A DNA stretch of 30,245 bases from DATKMS01 sp035541735 (GTDB lineage: Bacteria; Desulfobacterota; Binatia; HRBIN30), in assembly GCA_035541735.1 (NCBI GenBank), contig DATKMS010000234.1, forward strand, positions 1 to 30,245. Reading direction: 5' to 3'. Of the stretch, positions 7,680 through 14,839 are shown piece by piece. The notes beneath the pieces were generated by a model that worked only from the letters and a program-made list of their open reading frames with translations, searched no databases and was not told where the DNA came from. Numbering within the stretch: the stretch's first letter is position 1; each line of letters starts with the position of its first letter. The position numbers and the translations under genes are program-made.

Positions 7680-8941
7680 AGGATCTCCTCGCCGTCGCCG
7701 AGGGCGACCTGGCGCAGCGTCTCGACCGCCACCTTGGTGTAAATCTCCGTGGAGGAAGGCGACCGGTGCCCGACGTAGTCGCCGATCACCTTGAGCGAGA
7801 AGTCGGCATCGACCAGACGTTGCACGCAGGTGTGGCGCAGAGTGTGCGATCCCGCCCGCGCGACGGTGATGCCGGCGCGGTGCAGGTAATGCGAGGCGCG
7901 TGCACCAATGGCCGTGTAGGTGAGCGGAGCAGGCGGCGCAACGACGCGGAAGAAGACGTGGCGGTCGGTAGTCTGCGGTCGGCCGTTTCGAAGATAGTCG
8001 ACCAAGGCCTCGCCGACCGCGGTGGACAGCGGAAAGGCCGTCGAATGCCCGGCCTTGCGCTCGGGGATACGTAGCCGTTCGCGGCGCCAGTCGATGTCGT
8101 CCAACGTCAACGCGGCGACTTCGCGGGCGCGCAAGCCGTAGGTGACCAACAACAGCAAGATTGCGTAGTCGCGTTTGCCGAGGGCCGCGCGCCGATCCAC
8201 CGCCGCCAGCATCCGCCGCACCTCCTCCCAGGTAATGGAACGGGGCACGCTTGAGAGCCGATACACTTGCGGCGACTCAACGGTGGGGCTGAGGTCGGTG
8301 GGTAGCACGCCCGAGCGGTGCAGGTAACGCAGGAAGACCCGCAAGACGCCGCAGCAATCGCGCAGACTGGTCCGGCAGACTCCCGCGCTGCGGTCCGCCA
8401 CGAATGCCGCGAGCACCGGTGGGCTGAGGCTGCGCACCTCCGCAAGCTCGATCCGGTCGAGATACGCTTCGAAGCACCGCAGGTGATGCGCGTAGTGCGC
8501 GAGCGATGCTGCTCGTAGTCCTCGCTCCTCACGCAGGTACGTGAAAAAATCCGGCGCCATTTCCCGAAAGGGCGCCGGGGCTGGCTGCCGCTTGGTGCCA
8601 ACGAAGCTCGACACCACGAGTCGCACCAGCTGCTCGACTGGCGTGCGGACTTCCTTGATGATCGTTTGACGGCGCTGATCGCTCACCCGCGGGCCGCCGC
8701 GCTGCTGTACCCACTGATCGACGAAGCCTTGGACGTGGCTAGGCAGATCCTCCCACCGCTGTGCCCCCTGCTCGCGCGCGAACTCCCCAAAGCGCGTCAG
8801 GATCGGGACACGCCGAAACACATTGCGCGCGGCGTATCCCTGCTCGGTCAGTCCAGCGACATAGCGCTCGATGGGCTCGCCGATCCACGAGGCGCGGATT
8901 CGGTCGACCGTGTCCGGGCGGACGAAATATCGCTCCAACAT
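7676..8941 (-). CDS. ritA: tyrosine recombinase, first gene of RIT trio (RitA)
   Basis: The product is 421 aa, the longest of the three, with an N-terminal extension of about 130 residues (MLERYFVRPDTVDRIRASW) before the usual core-binding domain. The catalytic domain has Arg in GLRAREVAAL (about 271), His-Arg in HTLRHTCVQRL (366 and 369), His in YVGHRSPSST (392) and the Tyr in EIYTKV (401). I choose ATG 8941, with AAAGGAG seven bases upstream, over the GTG or ATG-like codons up to 8962. A promoter for the trio should lie in the 116 bp between this start and the right inverted repeat; I cannot pick one with confidence. Confidence 0.92.
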   Translation of the reverse strand: MLERYFVRPDTVDRIRASWIGEPIERYVAGLTEQGYAARNVFRRVPILTRFGEFAREQGAQRWEDLPSHVQGFVDQWVQQRGGPRVSDQRRQTIIKEVRTPVEQLVRLVVSSFVGTKRQPAPAPFREMAPDFFTYLREERGLRAASLAHYAHHLRCFEAYLDRIELAEVRSLSPPVLAAFVADRSAGVCRTSLRDCCGVLRVFLRYLHRSGVLPTDLSPTVESPQVYRLSSVPRSITWEEVRRMLAAVDRRAALGKRDYAILLLLVTYGLRAREVAALTLDDIDWRRERLRIPERKAGHSTAFPLSTAVGEALVDYLRNGRPQTTDRHVFFRVVAPPAPLTYTAIGARASHYLHRAGITVARAGSHTLRHTCVQRLVDADFSLKVIGDYVGHRSPSSTEIYTKVAVETLRQVALGDGEEIL

Positions 8942-8997
8942 GACAATCTCCTTTCTGGGCAAATGCGCCCAGGGAGCATTGTGCGCTGGACCTCTCG

Positions 8998-9005
8998 ATT
9001 ATGTG
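8998..9005 (-). repeat. RIT subterminal CACATAAT box, right
   Basis: On plus it reads ATTATGTG, 52 bp inward of the right inverted repeat. It mirrors the box at 5666-5673. The adjacent CCTCTCGA (8991-8998) also has a reverse complement near the left end (5622-5629), though not at a matching distance. Confidence 0.5.
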
Positions 9006-9057
9006 GCCACGGTCGGTGAGCGGCTGCGATTTTCCCTGATCAACTCCGCCGAGCGCT

Positions 9058-9080
9058 ACATAACGGTGGCGGGCACAGAA
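9058..9080 (-). repeat. RIT right inverted repeat, 23 bp
   Basis: On plus it starts ACATAACGGTGGCGGG and ends CACAGAA, the exact reverse complement of 5589-5611. Confidence 0.9.
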
Positions 9081-9081
9081 T

Positions 9082-9111
9082 CCAGATTATGTGCCCCGAC
9101 ACATAATCTGG
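9082..9111. repeat. 30-bp palindrome across the RIT right junction
   Basis: Perfect 12-bp arms, CCAGATTATGTG (9082-9093) and CACATAATCTGG (9100-9111), flank the 6-bp centre CCCCGA. The outer six bases of the right arm (ATCTGG) are istA codons for P-D, so half of one arm comes from the target. Inverted sites around a 6-bp spacer are typical of tyrosine-recombinase core sites. Confidence 0.85.
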
Positions 9112-9741
9112 AACGGTGATCGTCGGGACGCCAGCCATGTACTCGTAGGCGTGGACATTGGCTTCGATCCACGACTGCTTGTCCTGCCCCGCGCACGCCT
9201 CGGCGTATGTGAAGCTCGAAGCGCCCAGCGCGGCGACGAAGATCGGACACTCGCTCACCTCGCCGGTCGACTGGTCGATCACCTCCATCGTCATACCGGC
9301 GAAGTCGACGAACAGTTTCTCTCCGGCCCGATGCTCCTGGCGCATCACGACGTCGAGCTGGCCGCGCCAATCGCGATAGAGATCGCAGAAGCGGGAGTAG
9401 CCGTAGCCCTGCGCGCCGTACTGCTCACGGTACTCCTGCCAGAGCAGCTCAAGCGTCACCCCGCGCCGCTTGAGCTCGCGGTAGATCTCTCCGAAGTTCG
9501 GCGCCGCCCGATCTCGCCGACCAACCGGCGGCGGATACAAGCGCGCCTCCAGCGCCGCGTCGTCGAGCCCCTCGGGCAACGGCCAGCTCAATCCGGCCGC
9601 CGTCGCCCGTGCCACGACATCGTGAACCGTGCTCGGCCCGACTCCGCAGCTCAGCCCGGTCTCACGAAGTGAGCGTTTCAGGCCCCATCGGAGCCGCAGT
9701 ATTTCCCGCGTGTTGCGCATCGATAGCCGTTTCGCCGGCAT
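9106..9741 (-). pseudogene. istA: IstA N-terminal fragment (IS21 transposase)
   Basis: The first 212 residues of IstA. They include an N-terminal helix-turn-helix (ILRLRWGLKRSLRETGLSCG, then STVHDVVARA), the region leading to the RNase H fold, and the first catalytic Asp in FVDFAGMTMEV. It ends at VPTITVPD, the strand bearing the second catalytic Asp. Start at ATG 9741, directly behind GGAGGAGGTGGCA; a GTG at 9759 is also open. After the joint the frame continues 24 codons into RIT sequence and stops at 9040. A truncated DNA-binding product could in principle be made and act as a repressor at the IS ends; that is speculation. Confidence 0.92.
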
Positions 9742-9839
9742 TGCCACCTCCTCCTCCACATGGATTTGGAGACCGGCTGTACCGGCGGCTCACCTGCGCC
9801 GCCACGCTCCGTCCGCTACCGCCGCTCATCGCCTCCGAG

Positions 9840-9956
9840 GTGTTCGGCTTGCCTCGGAATCGGTGTTCGGCTTCGTCGGAACGGGTGTTCGCCTTCAGTC
9901 GGAATCAGTGTTCGGCTTCAATCGGAATGCCTGTTCGGCTTCCGTCGGAATCTGCA
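9840..9956. repeat. IS21 upstream end: five terminal repeat units
   Basis: Five tandem units spaced 22-24 bp share GTGTTCGGCTTCnnTCGGAAT (examples start near 9840, 9864, 9886, 9909 and 9931). The last ends in TGCA at 9956. They are inverted relative to the three units at 766-841. The istA promoter should lie among or between these units and the start at 9741. Confidence 0.85.
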
Positions 9957-9961
9957 CGGGG
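9957..9961. repeat. right target-site duplication of IS21 element
   Basis: CGGGG, identical to 761-765 and abutting the CA end of the element. Confidence 0.8.
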
Positions 9962-10009
9962 CGCTTCACGCGCCCGAAATCAATATGGGCGCGCCTGTTG
10001 GCGCGCTGC

Positions 10010-10027
10010 ATTCGCGATATCGCGAAT
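10010..10027. promoter_or_regulatory. 18-bp perfect palindrome, possible operator
   Basis: ATTCGCGATATCGCGAAT is self-complementary over its full length and lies about 230 bp upstream of the lipoprotein start. A dimeric repressor site is the simplest reading. Neither the regulator nor a promoter can be named from sequence. Confidence 0.4.
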
Positions 10028-10257
10028 ATTGAGGCCACCGTGAAGGTGGTAGGCGTCGCTTAGCCTTGGTCACGTTCACGGGCAGTCGGTCACGTCACGC
10101 ACAGCACCGCCAAGAACTCGACTGAGGGACGGACCACCAAGCGGCCAAGCGCTTGCGCTCTTCATTGCTGGATGCGTGGCAGATGAATTGCTGTGGGACG
10201 AGGTCAGCCATGAATCCAGGCAGACCCATGATTTCACAGCATCAAGAGGGGGAATGC

Positions 10258-11205
10258 ATGAGGTACACCGGTAGGGAAGGCCTCCTGGGCATCGTTGCGC
10301 TGAGTATCGTGATGCAGGCGGGGTGTGGACTAGTCTTTCAGGGCTACCATCAAACCTTGAAGGTCACCTCGGCTCCAGAGGGCGCAACAGTAACCGATGG
10401 CAGCAAGACACTGACTACGCCGACCGAGATGACTGTATCGCGTCGCAAATCAAGCACGCCGTCGATTCTTCGATTCAAGAAGGACGGACTCTACTCAGCT
10501 TGCAGGCTCCTGGAGTGGCAGTCTGATCCACTGCTTGTGACGTTGGACAGCATTCCGGCAGCCATCCCCTTACTGCTTGATCTCGCATTCCGAACCTTTC
10601 CCGGCCGCTACAAGGATGTCGCCGTTCCGATGGACCAGCTTCCCCCTGGGTACGCCGATATTGTTCCGTCTAACGAGCAGGTGATGGATGCGCTGAACCG
10701 CGGAATCAACCTCTGTGACCCCCCTGCAGAGGTCCTCGCTTTGATGAGGCTGAGAAGCCGCTTTGGAGACAAGGCGAGCAAGGTGTTAGCTCTTGCTGGT
10801 GAGCCTTCAAAATCGTACGCCGCGCTCGGGCAGGTTGATGTTCGCACAAGAGGAGCCAACTGGTGGGCATGGAATTTCTTTGCACTGTCCGGGTTCAGCA
10901 ACTTTTCTTTCCGCCACTATCAGTTCAAAGAGTCTCACGCTGAGATCAACGAGATGCTCAAGCTCAAGGCCCTGGAACTCTTCGGGGAGCGACTCGACGC
11001 GGTCGTCAACATTCAATACGAGGACCTCCCAGGCAACGACGTGTCCGCCACCGGCGTCGCAGTGCGCTTCGTGGATGCCGCCGAGCCCACCCGAGCGCAC
11101 TCGTCTAGCTCGCGGCTGGTTGAACTTCGGCACTTGTTCGACGACGGCGTCATCAACCACGATGAGTACGAGAAGAAGCGCAAAGCCATCCTGAGCGGGC
11201 TGTAG
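10258..11205 (+). CDS. lipoprotein with PEGA-like domain and C-terminal SHOCT motif
   Basis: The product is 315 aa. A signal peptide with lipobox (IVALSIVMQAGC, acyl Cys about residue 22) sends it to the envelope. A PEGA-like beta domain follows (TLKVTSAPEGATVTDGSKTL, about 29-70), which in other proteins marks surface-associated carriers. A hydrophobic stretch (PAAIPLLLDLAF) is followed by a middle part that I do not recognise. The end (LVELRHLFDDGVINHDEYEKKR) is a SHOCT oligomerisation motif. I start it at ATG 10258, behind AGAGGGGGA, rather than at upstream in-frame starts at 10153, 10210 or 10228. It heads a three-gene plus-strand group of envelope proteins. The function is unknown. Confidence 0.82.
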   Translation: MRYTGREGLLGIVALSIVMQAGCGLVFQGYHQTLKVTSAPEGATVTDGSKTLTTPTEMTVSRRKSSTPSILRFKKDGLYSACRLLEWQSDPLLVTLDSIPAAIPLLLDLAFRTFPGRYKDVAVPMDQLPPGYADIVPSNEQVMDALNRGINLCDPPAEVLALMRLRSRFGDKASKVLALAGEPSKSYAALGQVDVRTRGANWWAWNFFALSGFSNFSFRHYQFKESHAEINEMLKLKALELFGERLDAVVNIQYEDLPGNDVSATGVAVRFVDAAEPTRAHSSSSRLVELRHLFDDGVINHDEYEKKRKAILSGL

Positions 11206-11295
11206 GGCCTTCTATCACGCCCGTCGAGGCGGTGAGAGCCATGGCGTTGACTCAGTGCCCAGGCTGTCAAAGGGTTTGAAGGTCTCGGGGGGACG

Positions 11296-11640
11296 ATGGA
11301 CATCAACTGGGGCGGATTTGCAGGAACCGCCCTCGGCGTCTGCATTTTTCTTGGCCCATTCGCATACAAGGAGAGACGGGTTAAAGGCGGTTCGCACGCT
11401 CGCGCGACTCTTGATGTAGTGCTGGTGTTTAGGCTCCTCTTCCTCTGGATTGCTGGCGGAAGCATTGCGCTTTACGGCTTTGGAATCGTCATTGACGAGC
11501 CAGCACAGCCATTGGGAAGTGGGGGGTTGAAGCCTGCCGAAGCACATACGGAGGTAGTCCGGAGTATGTACTTGCTGCTTGGAGTAGGACTGATGGCCGC
11601 GGGCTGGGTGATCGGAAAGATCAGCGAACTAGTTGAATGA
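11296..11640 (+). CDS. small membrane protein, three predicted helices
   Basis: The product is 114 aa, with hydrophobic segments near residues 6-24 (GGFAGTALGVCIFLGPFAY), 40-66 (VVLVFRLLFLWIAGGSIALY) and 90-110 (SMYLLLGVGLMAAGWVIGK). The start follows GGGGGGACG. It sits 90 bp after the PEGA/SHOCT lipoprotein and 34 bp before another lipoprotein on the same strand, so co-transcription is likely. I do not recognise the family. Confidence 0.72.
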   Translation: MDINWGGFAGTALGVCIFLGPFAYKERRVKGGSHARATLDVVLVFRLLFLWIAGGSIALYGFGIVIDEPAQPLGSGGLKPAEAHTEVVRSMYLLLGVGLMAAGWVIGKISELVE

Positions 11641-11674
11641 GCAGGGATAGGGGGGCGGCTTTCGCATCCACTTC

Positions 11675-12550
11675 ATGAAGCTCGTTGCACTGGCTCTGAT
11701 GGTTGCCGTCGCAGGATGCGCACACCGGCCACGGGGTGGCTTCGACTCGATGCCCACGCACACCAACACCGCTGATCCGGAACCTGTCGGCGTCGGCACC
11801 GTTTTGGCAGAAGCGGTTCCGAAGCCAAACCCGAATGATGCGTCAGCCGAGCAAGAGGTAGCCCGCCACAAAGAAGAGCAAGCCCTAGCCCGGATGGAAG
11901 ACTTTGTGCGCAAGCGTCGGAAGGGCGGGCTGACCAAGGCTTACGAGGACTACCTGCGAACGATTCCGGCCTCCGACCCTTCGCGGCAGACCGCGCTCGC
12001 ACGCCTGGACGAACTGCGTTTCGCACCATACCGCACAAAAGGGACTCGCGCGGCCATGAGGGAGTTCGTAATCAAGTACCCTGACAGTGCCATTGCCCAG
12101 GCACTAGAGCAGATGCTGATCTTGGACCACGACGACGCGGCGCACTATGCCGAAGCGGTAGCAGCGCTCGAAGAATTGCAGACTGCGGTCGGTGTAGGTC
12201 TCACCTTCGCAGAATATTCGCGCCGAGTGATCGACATGAACATCAAGGTGAACAGGGCGTTCAATAGCGTGCGAGCCCTTCCCAAGGGTGCCGTGCTCGC
12301 GGTGGGAAACGCGATGGATTGGTACAAGCTCGCGCTCAACGCATGGAACATGAAGATTCAAAATGCCGGCCTTTTCAAGTTGCGCGAGCTTCAAGAGAGG
12401 TCCGGTCCGCACGATCTTATTCTGTTCGGGGGCCGTAGCGCGGAAGAGAAGGATGCGGAATGGGAGAGGACATTCGCGTCAGACATGCAAGAGGCGTGGC
12501 AGGGTGCTAACAAGTCCATCGCAAACGCCCGAAAGTTCCTCGGGAACTGA
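11675..12550 (+). CDS. lipoprotein, helical, unknown function
   Basis: The product is 291 aa. A short signal sequence ends in a lipobox (MKLVALALMVAVAGC, acyl Cys at 15). The mature part is charged and predominantly helical: a segment starting EEQALARMEDFVRKRRKGG, then a tetratricopeptide-like stretch (AYEDYLRTIPASDP, later AMREFVIKYPDSAIAQALEQM). The rest carries no motif I recognise. The upstream GGGGGG run is rather far from the ATG, so the ribosome-binding site is weak. It is the last gene before the broken tRNA. Confidence 0.78.
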   Translation: MKLVALALMVAVAGCAHRPRGGFDSMPTHTNTADPEPVGVGTVLAEAVPKPNPNDASAEQEVARHKEEQALARMEDFVRKRRKGGLTKAYEDYLRTIPASDPSRQTALARLDELRFAPYRTKGTRAAMREFVIKYPDSAIAQALEQMLILDHDDAAHYAEAVAALEELQTAVGVGLTFAEYSRRVIDMNIKVNRAFNSVRALPKGAVLAVGNAMDWYKLALNAWNMKIQNAGLFKLRELQERSGPHDLILFGGRSAEEKDAEWERTFASDMQEAWQGANKSIANARKFLGN

Positions 12551-12713
12551 ACGCTCGGCTGCTGCGTCGTTCCGCTGTAGCTAAGACTGTAGCTGTAGGC
12601 GTGCGACAAGCACGATTATCAAGTGAAACGGAGGGGCCAGGTCAGCGTCGAAGACCAACAAAATCACGCTGTGTATTCCTCGGTAATAACTTGTAATACA
12701 TACCGTATAGGTC
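12551..12713. other. AT-rich joint next to broken tRNA, with inverted repeats
   Basis: No gene is seen. The part at 12661-12713 is much more AT-rich than its surroundings. It includes AAGACC (12651-12656) and GGTCTT (12710-12715) as outer inverted arms, and CGGTA/TACCG (12681-12685, 12701-12705) inside. A CTGTAGCT direct repeat lies near 12573 and 12588. The composition and the position beside the tRNA break fit an attachment-site arm region. Confidence 0.4.
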
Positions 12714-12752
12714 TTAGGAATCCTGTGCTCTATCCATCTGAGCTACGAGGGC
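12714..12752 (-). tRNA. tRNA-Arg(CCU) 5' half, truncated after the anticodon loop
   Basis: Read on minus, this gives acceptor GCCCTCG, TA, D-arm GCTC-AGATGGATA-GAGC, A, anticodon stem CAGGA and loop TTCCTAA with anticodon CCT at the centre. These are canonical tRNA positions 1-38. The continuation (GACCTATACGG...) cannot pair with CAGGA, and no T-arm or matching acceptor strand follows, so the gene is cut. A CGAGG about 60 bp downstream could pair with part of the acceptor, but the rest does not fold. It is read as a remnant and is not expected to give a functional tRNA. Confidence 0.75.
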
Positions 12753-12960
12753 GTGAGGAAAAGCGCGGAGCCATCGGCGATGGTGCTACCACTTTGCTAC
12801 TGCTATTGCCACCGAAGATCACACCGGCCAGCCCCGCAGTGTTCATTGATTTCTTTGAACCCGTGCGCATACACGCCAGGTCCTCCGCCGCCGGTGAAGT
12901 TTCCTGGTGAAGCCAGCGGCGCCCACGCTCTAGGCTGATTGCCCGACGCTCGCCGCAGTA

Positions 12961-14742
12961 TCAACGAGCGCAACCGTTCAGCGCATCGTCCACCGCCTGA
13001 ATGATCAGGGCGACCTTGACCTCGGTGCCGCCTGGCACGCCATACGGGCACCGCGCCGCGAAAGGCGTGTCCAGCGCGATGTCTACCAGGGTGATGATTT
13101 CGTCGATGCTGACTGCGCTGTCCCGATTGCAGTCGCCGACAGCGCACGCGGGAGGACCAGGCGAGTTGTACTCGACGGCGCCGATGGAGCAGCGCGTGGC
13201 GCCGGTGCCCGGTCGGACAAAGCCGCGCTGGTCGCGGTTGTTAACGGGCGGTGCAGCGCAGATGGTCTCGTCGCCAGCATCGATCGCCGGACTGCCTGCT
13301 TCCAGCGCAATGGTCTGGGTCGGCCCGCCGTTGTTGCGAAGTTCGGTCGGATCGAGCTGTGGATCGGTGTTGCCCAAGGAACCATTCGCTTTGGTGAAGC
13401 CACAGCTCGTGCCGTCGTCGAGGTTGTGCCCGCCATCGGTGATTGTGCCGTCGCAATTTCCTCCGACGTTGTTCACGAGAATCGTGTTGGTGAGCGTTGC
13501 CGGCGCGAAGTCGCCGCGGTTGTGGATGCCGCCACCGCCGGGCCCGAAGACGGGGGGCGCGCTGTTGCCAGAGAAGGTGCAATTGGTGACGCTGAGGGTG
13601 CCGCCGTTCGAGATACCCCCGCCGTATGCACCGCTGTTGCCGGAGAAGGTGCTGTTGGTGACGGTCAGGTTGCCACTGCTGGAGATGCCGCCGCCGTCGC
13701 CGCTTGAGCCGGGCGCGCTGTTGCGGGAGAAGGTGCTGCTGGTCACATCGAGGGTGCCGCTGTTCCAGAGGGCGCCCCCGGCGAACGCGCTGCTGCCGGA
13801 GAAGGTGCTGCTGGTGATGGTCAGGCGGCCGCTGTTGATGATGGCACCGCCGGCGGACGCGCTATTGCCGGAGAAGGTGCTGCCGGTCACATTGACGGTG
13901 GCGGTCACATTGAGGAAGATGTCGTTGTTCGAAATGGCGCCACCGGTGCCGTTGAGACCCGGCGCGCTGTTGCCCGAGAAGGTGCTGTTGGTCACATTGA
14001 GGGTGCCGCTGTTCCAAAGGGCGCCGCCACCGGACGCCCTGTTGCCAGAGAAGGTGCTGTGGGTGACGGTGAGGCTGCCGCCGTTGGAAATACCGCCGCC
14101 GCAGCAGTCAGCGCTGTTGCCGGAGAAGGTGCTGTTAATCACATTGAGGATGCCGTTATTCGAAATGGCGCCGGCGCTGTTACCCGAGAAGGTGCTGTTG
14201 GTGACGGTCAGGTTGCCGCTGTTGATGATGGCCCCGGCGCGGAGCGCGCTGCTGCCGTTGGTGATGGTCAGATTCTGGACCGTGAACGTGACGCCAGCGG
14301 TCACGGAGAAAATGCCCATGCTGTTACCACCGCTGATGGTGACCAGACCCCCGCCGTCAATGGTGGTGTTGGTGCTAGTGAAAACTTTGGTGCTGGTGAC
14401 GGTTATCGTCACCGGGCTCGGGCCGCAGTTGAAGGTGACGTTGCTGCCACCAGCACAAATGCTGAATAACGGCGGGGAACCAATTGGTGAGCCACACGCG
14501 AGGGCTATCTCAAGCGCCGCCTCGGTACAGCTCTCCGGCGTGCCGGTGCCAACGACGCCAGCAGCGAACACAGATGCCGCTCGGGTGAGCGCCAGGGCCA
14601 GTGGCAGAGCCAGTAAGCCACGCGCTGCTCGGCACGAATCGCGCCTGTCACGGACTCTCAGGCCGACCCGGAAGCCAATGAGCTGAGAGCTCGCCGTGGT
14701 TGCCTCTCCGCGGGAAGTCCGCCGCCGCCCACAGCACGACAT
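12961..14742 (-). CDS. secreted beta-helix protein with choice-of-anchor Q region and dockerin-like tail
   Basis: The product is about 593 aa. A hydrophobic segment (GLLALPLALALTRAASVFA) acts as signal peptide, preceded by an unusually long basic N terminus. About ten repeats of 20-25 residues with the motif LTVTNSTFSGNSA..GGGISN follow; this is a right-handed parallel beta-helix pattern like chlamydial Pmp repeats. Near the end lies NNGGPTQTIALEAGSPAIDAG with a Cys-containing DQRGF region, typical of choice-of-anchor Q proteins. The last 60 residues are the GDCNRDSAVSIDEI...DDALNGC module shared with three other proteins here. It is a likely surface protein. The start is uncertain: ATG 14742 is used, and the frame is open to 14832. 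Confidence 0.85.
   Translation of the reverse strand: MSCCGRRRTSRGEATTASSQLIGFRVGLRVRDRRDSCRAARGLLALPLALALTRAASVFAAGVVGTGTPESCTEAALEIALACGSPIGSPPLFSICAGGSNVTFNCGPSPVTITVTSTKVFTSTNTTIDGGGLVTISGGNSMGIFSVTAGVTFTVQNLTITNGSSALRAGAIINSGNLTVTNSTFSGNSAGAISNNGILNVINSTFSGNSADCCGGGISNGGSLTVTHSTFSGNRASGGGALWNSGTLNVTNSTFSGNSAPGLNGTGGAISNNDIFLNVTATVNVTGSTFSGNSASAGGAIINSGRLTITSSTFSGSSAFAGGALWNSGTLDVTSSTFSRNSAPGSSGDGGGISSSGNLTVTNSTFSGNSGAYGGGISNGGTLSVTNCTFSGNSAPPVFGPGGGGIHNRGDFAPATLTNTILVNNVGGNCDGTITDGGHNLDDGTSCGFTKANGSLGNTDPQLDPTELRNNGGPTQTIALEAGSPAIDAGDETICAAPPVNNRDQRGFVRPGTGATRCSIGAVEYNSPGPPACAVGDCNRDSAVSIDEIITLVDIALDTPFAARCPYGVPGGTEVKVALIIQAVDDALNGCAR
13565..14210. repeat. DNA repeats encoding the FSGNS beta-helix coils
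   Basis: On plus, nine copies of a near-identical motif (GCCGGAGAAGGTGCTGTTGG with small changes) occur at irregular 60-110 bp spacing. Each encodes NSTFSGNSA. The DNA-level similarity goes beyond what the protein motif demands and indicates recent duplication or conversion of coils. Confidence 0.75.
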
Positions 14743-14839
14743 CCGCGGGCCGCCCACCTTGTGCCCCCGGGCTGACAAACGTCTCGGCGAACCAATGGTG
14801 TCGAATCTCGTTGACTCGCCGCGGAACACCACACCGGTC

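Larger units (their letters stand above)
5582..9105 (-). mobile_element. RIT element (recombinase in trio) inserted in istA
   Basis: Three tyrosine recombinase genes in tandem with ATGA overlaps, flanked by inverted repeats, define the published RIT class. Boundaries follow from istA: the GAT codon at 5582-5584 and the GAT codon at 9106-9108 are offset by 3,524 bp, and istA is in frame again when that length is removed. A 23-bp perfect inverted repeat sits one base from the left edge but about 26 bp inside the right edge, with a 30-bp palindrome between it and the right junction. Edge position is uncertain by up to 6 bp because both edges share ATCnGG. Confidence 0.88.
766..9956 (-). mobile_element. 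IS21-family insertion sequence, interrupted by two other mobile elements
   Basis: The element begins TGCCTATTCCGATG and ends TCGGAATCTGCA. It has related multiple terminal repeats inside each end, a 5-bp duplication (CGGGG) outside, and istA then istB on the minus strand, the last two overlapping as TGATG. Both genes are split. Removing a 2,634-bp serine-recombinase element from istB and a 3,524-bp RIT element from istA leaves about 3,033 bp, and both reading frames are restored. The IS cannot transpose on its own in this state, although its ends look intact and could still be mobilised by a related IstAB. The intact duplication means the IS arrived first and the other two elements later. Confidence 0.93.
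9957..10257. other. intergenic segment with hairpin and long palindrome
   Basis: No gene is evident. It contains a hairpin (GCGCGCC, loop TGTT, GGCGCGC; 9989-10006) and, four bases later, an 18-bp perfect palindrome (10010-10027). Further down are two direct GGTCACGT-type repeats near 10069 and 10090. The segment forms the upstream region of the lipoprotein gene at 10258. Confidence 0.5.

Noticed and set aside
9840..9956. CRISPR-like tandem units
   Set aside because: The repeats are imperfect, spaced 22-24 bp with no unique spacers, and match the inverted units at the other IS end; they are IS21 terminal repeats.
12551..12752. Group I intron in tRNA-Arg(CCU)
   Set aside because: Introns at this tRNA are known in bacteria, but no 3' exon or group I core sequence is visible between the break and the upstream gene.
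13001..14686. 561-aa open frame on plus opposite the beta-helix gene
   Set aside because: It is the mirror of repetitive FSGNS codons; the minus frame has a signal peptide and family motifs, while the plus frame is low-complexity Leu/Pro/Val.
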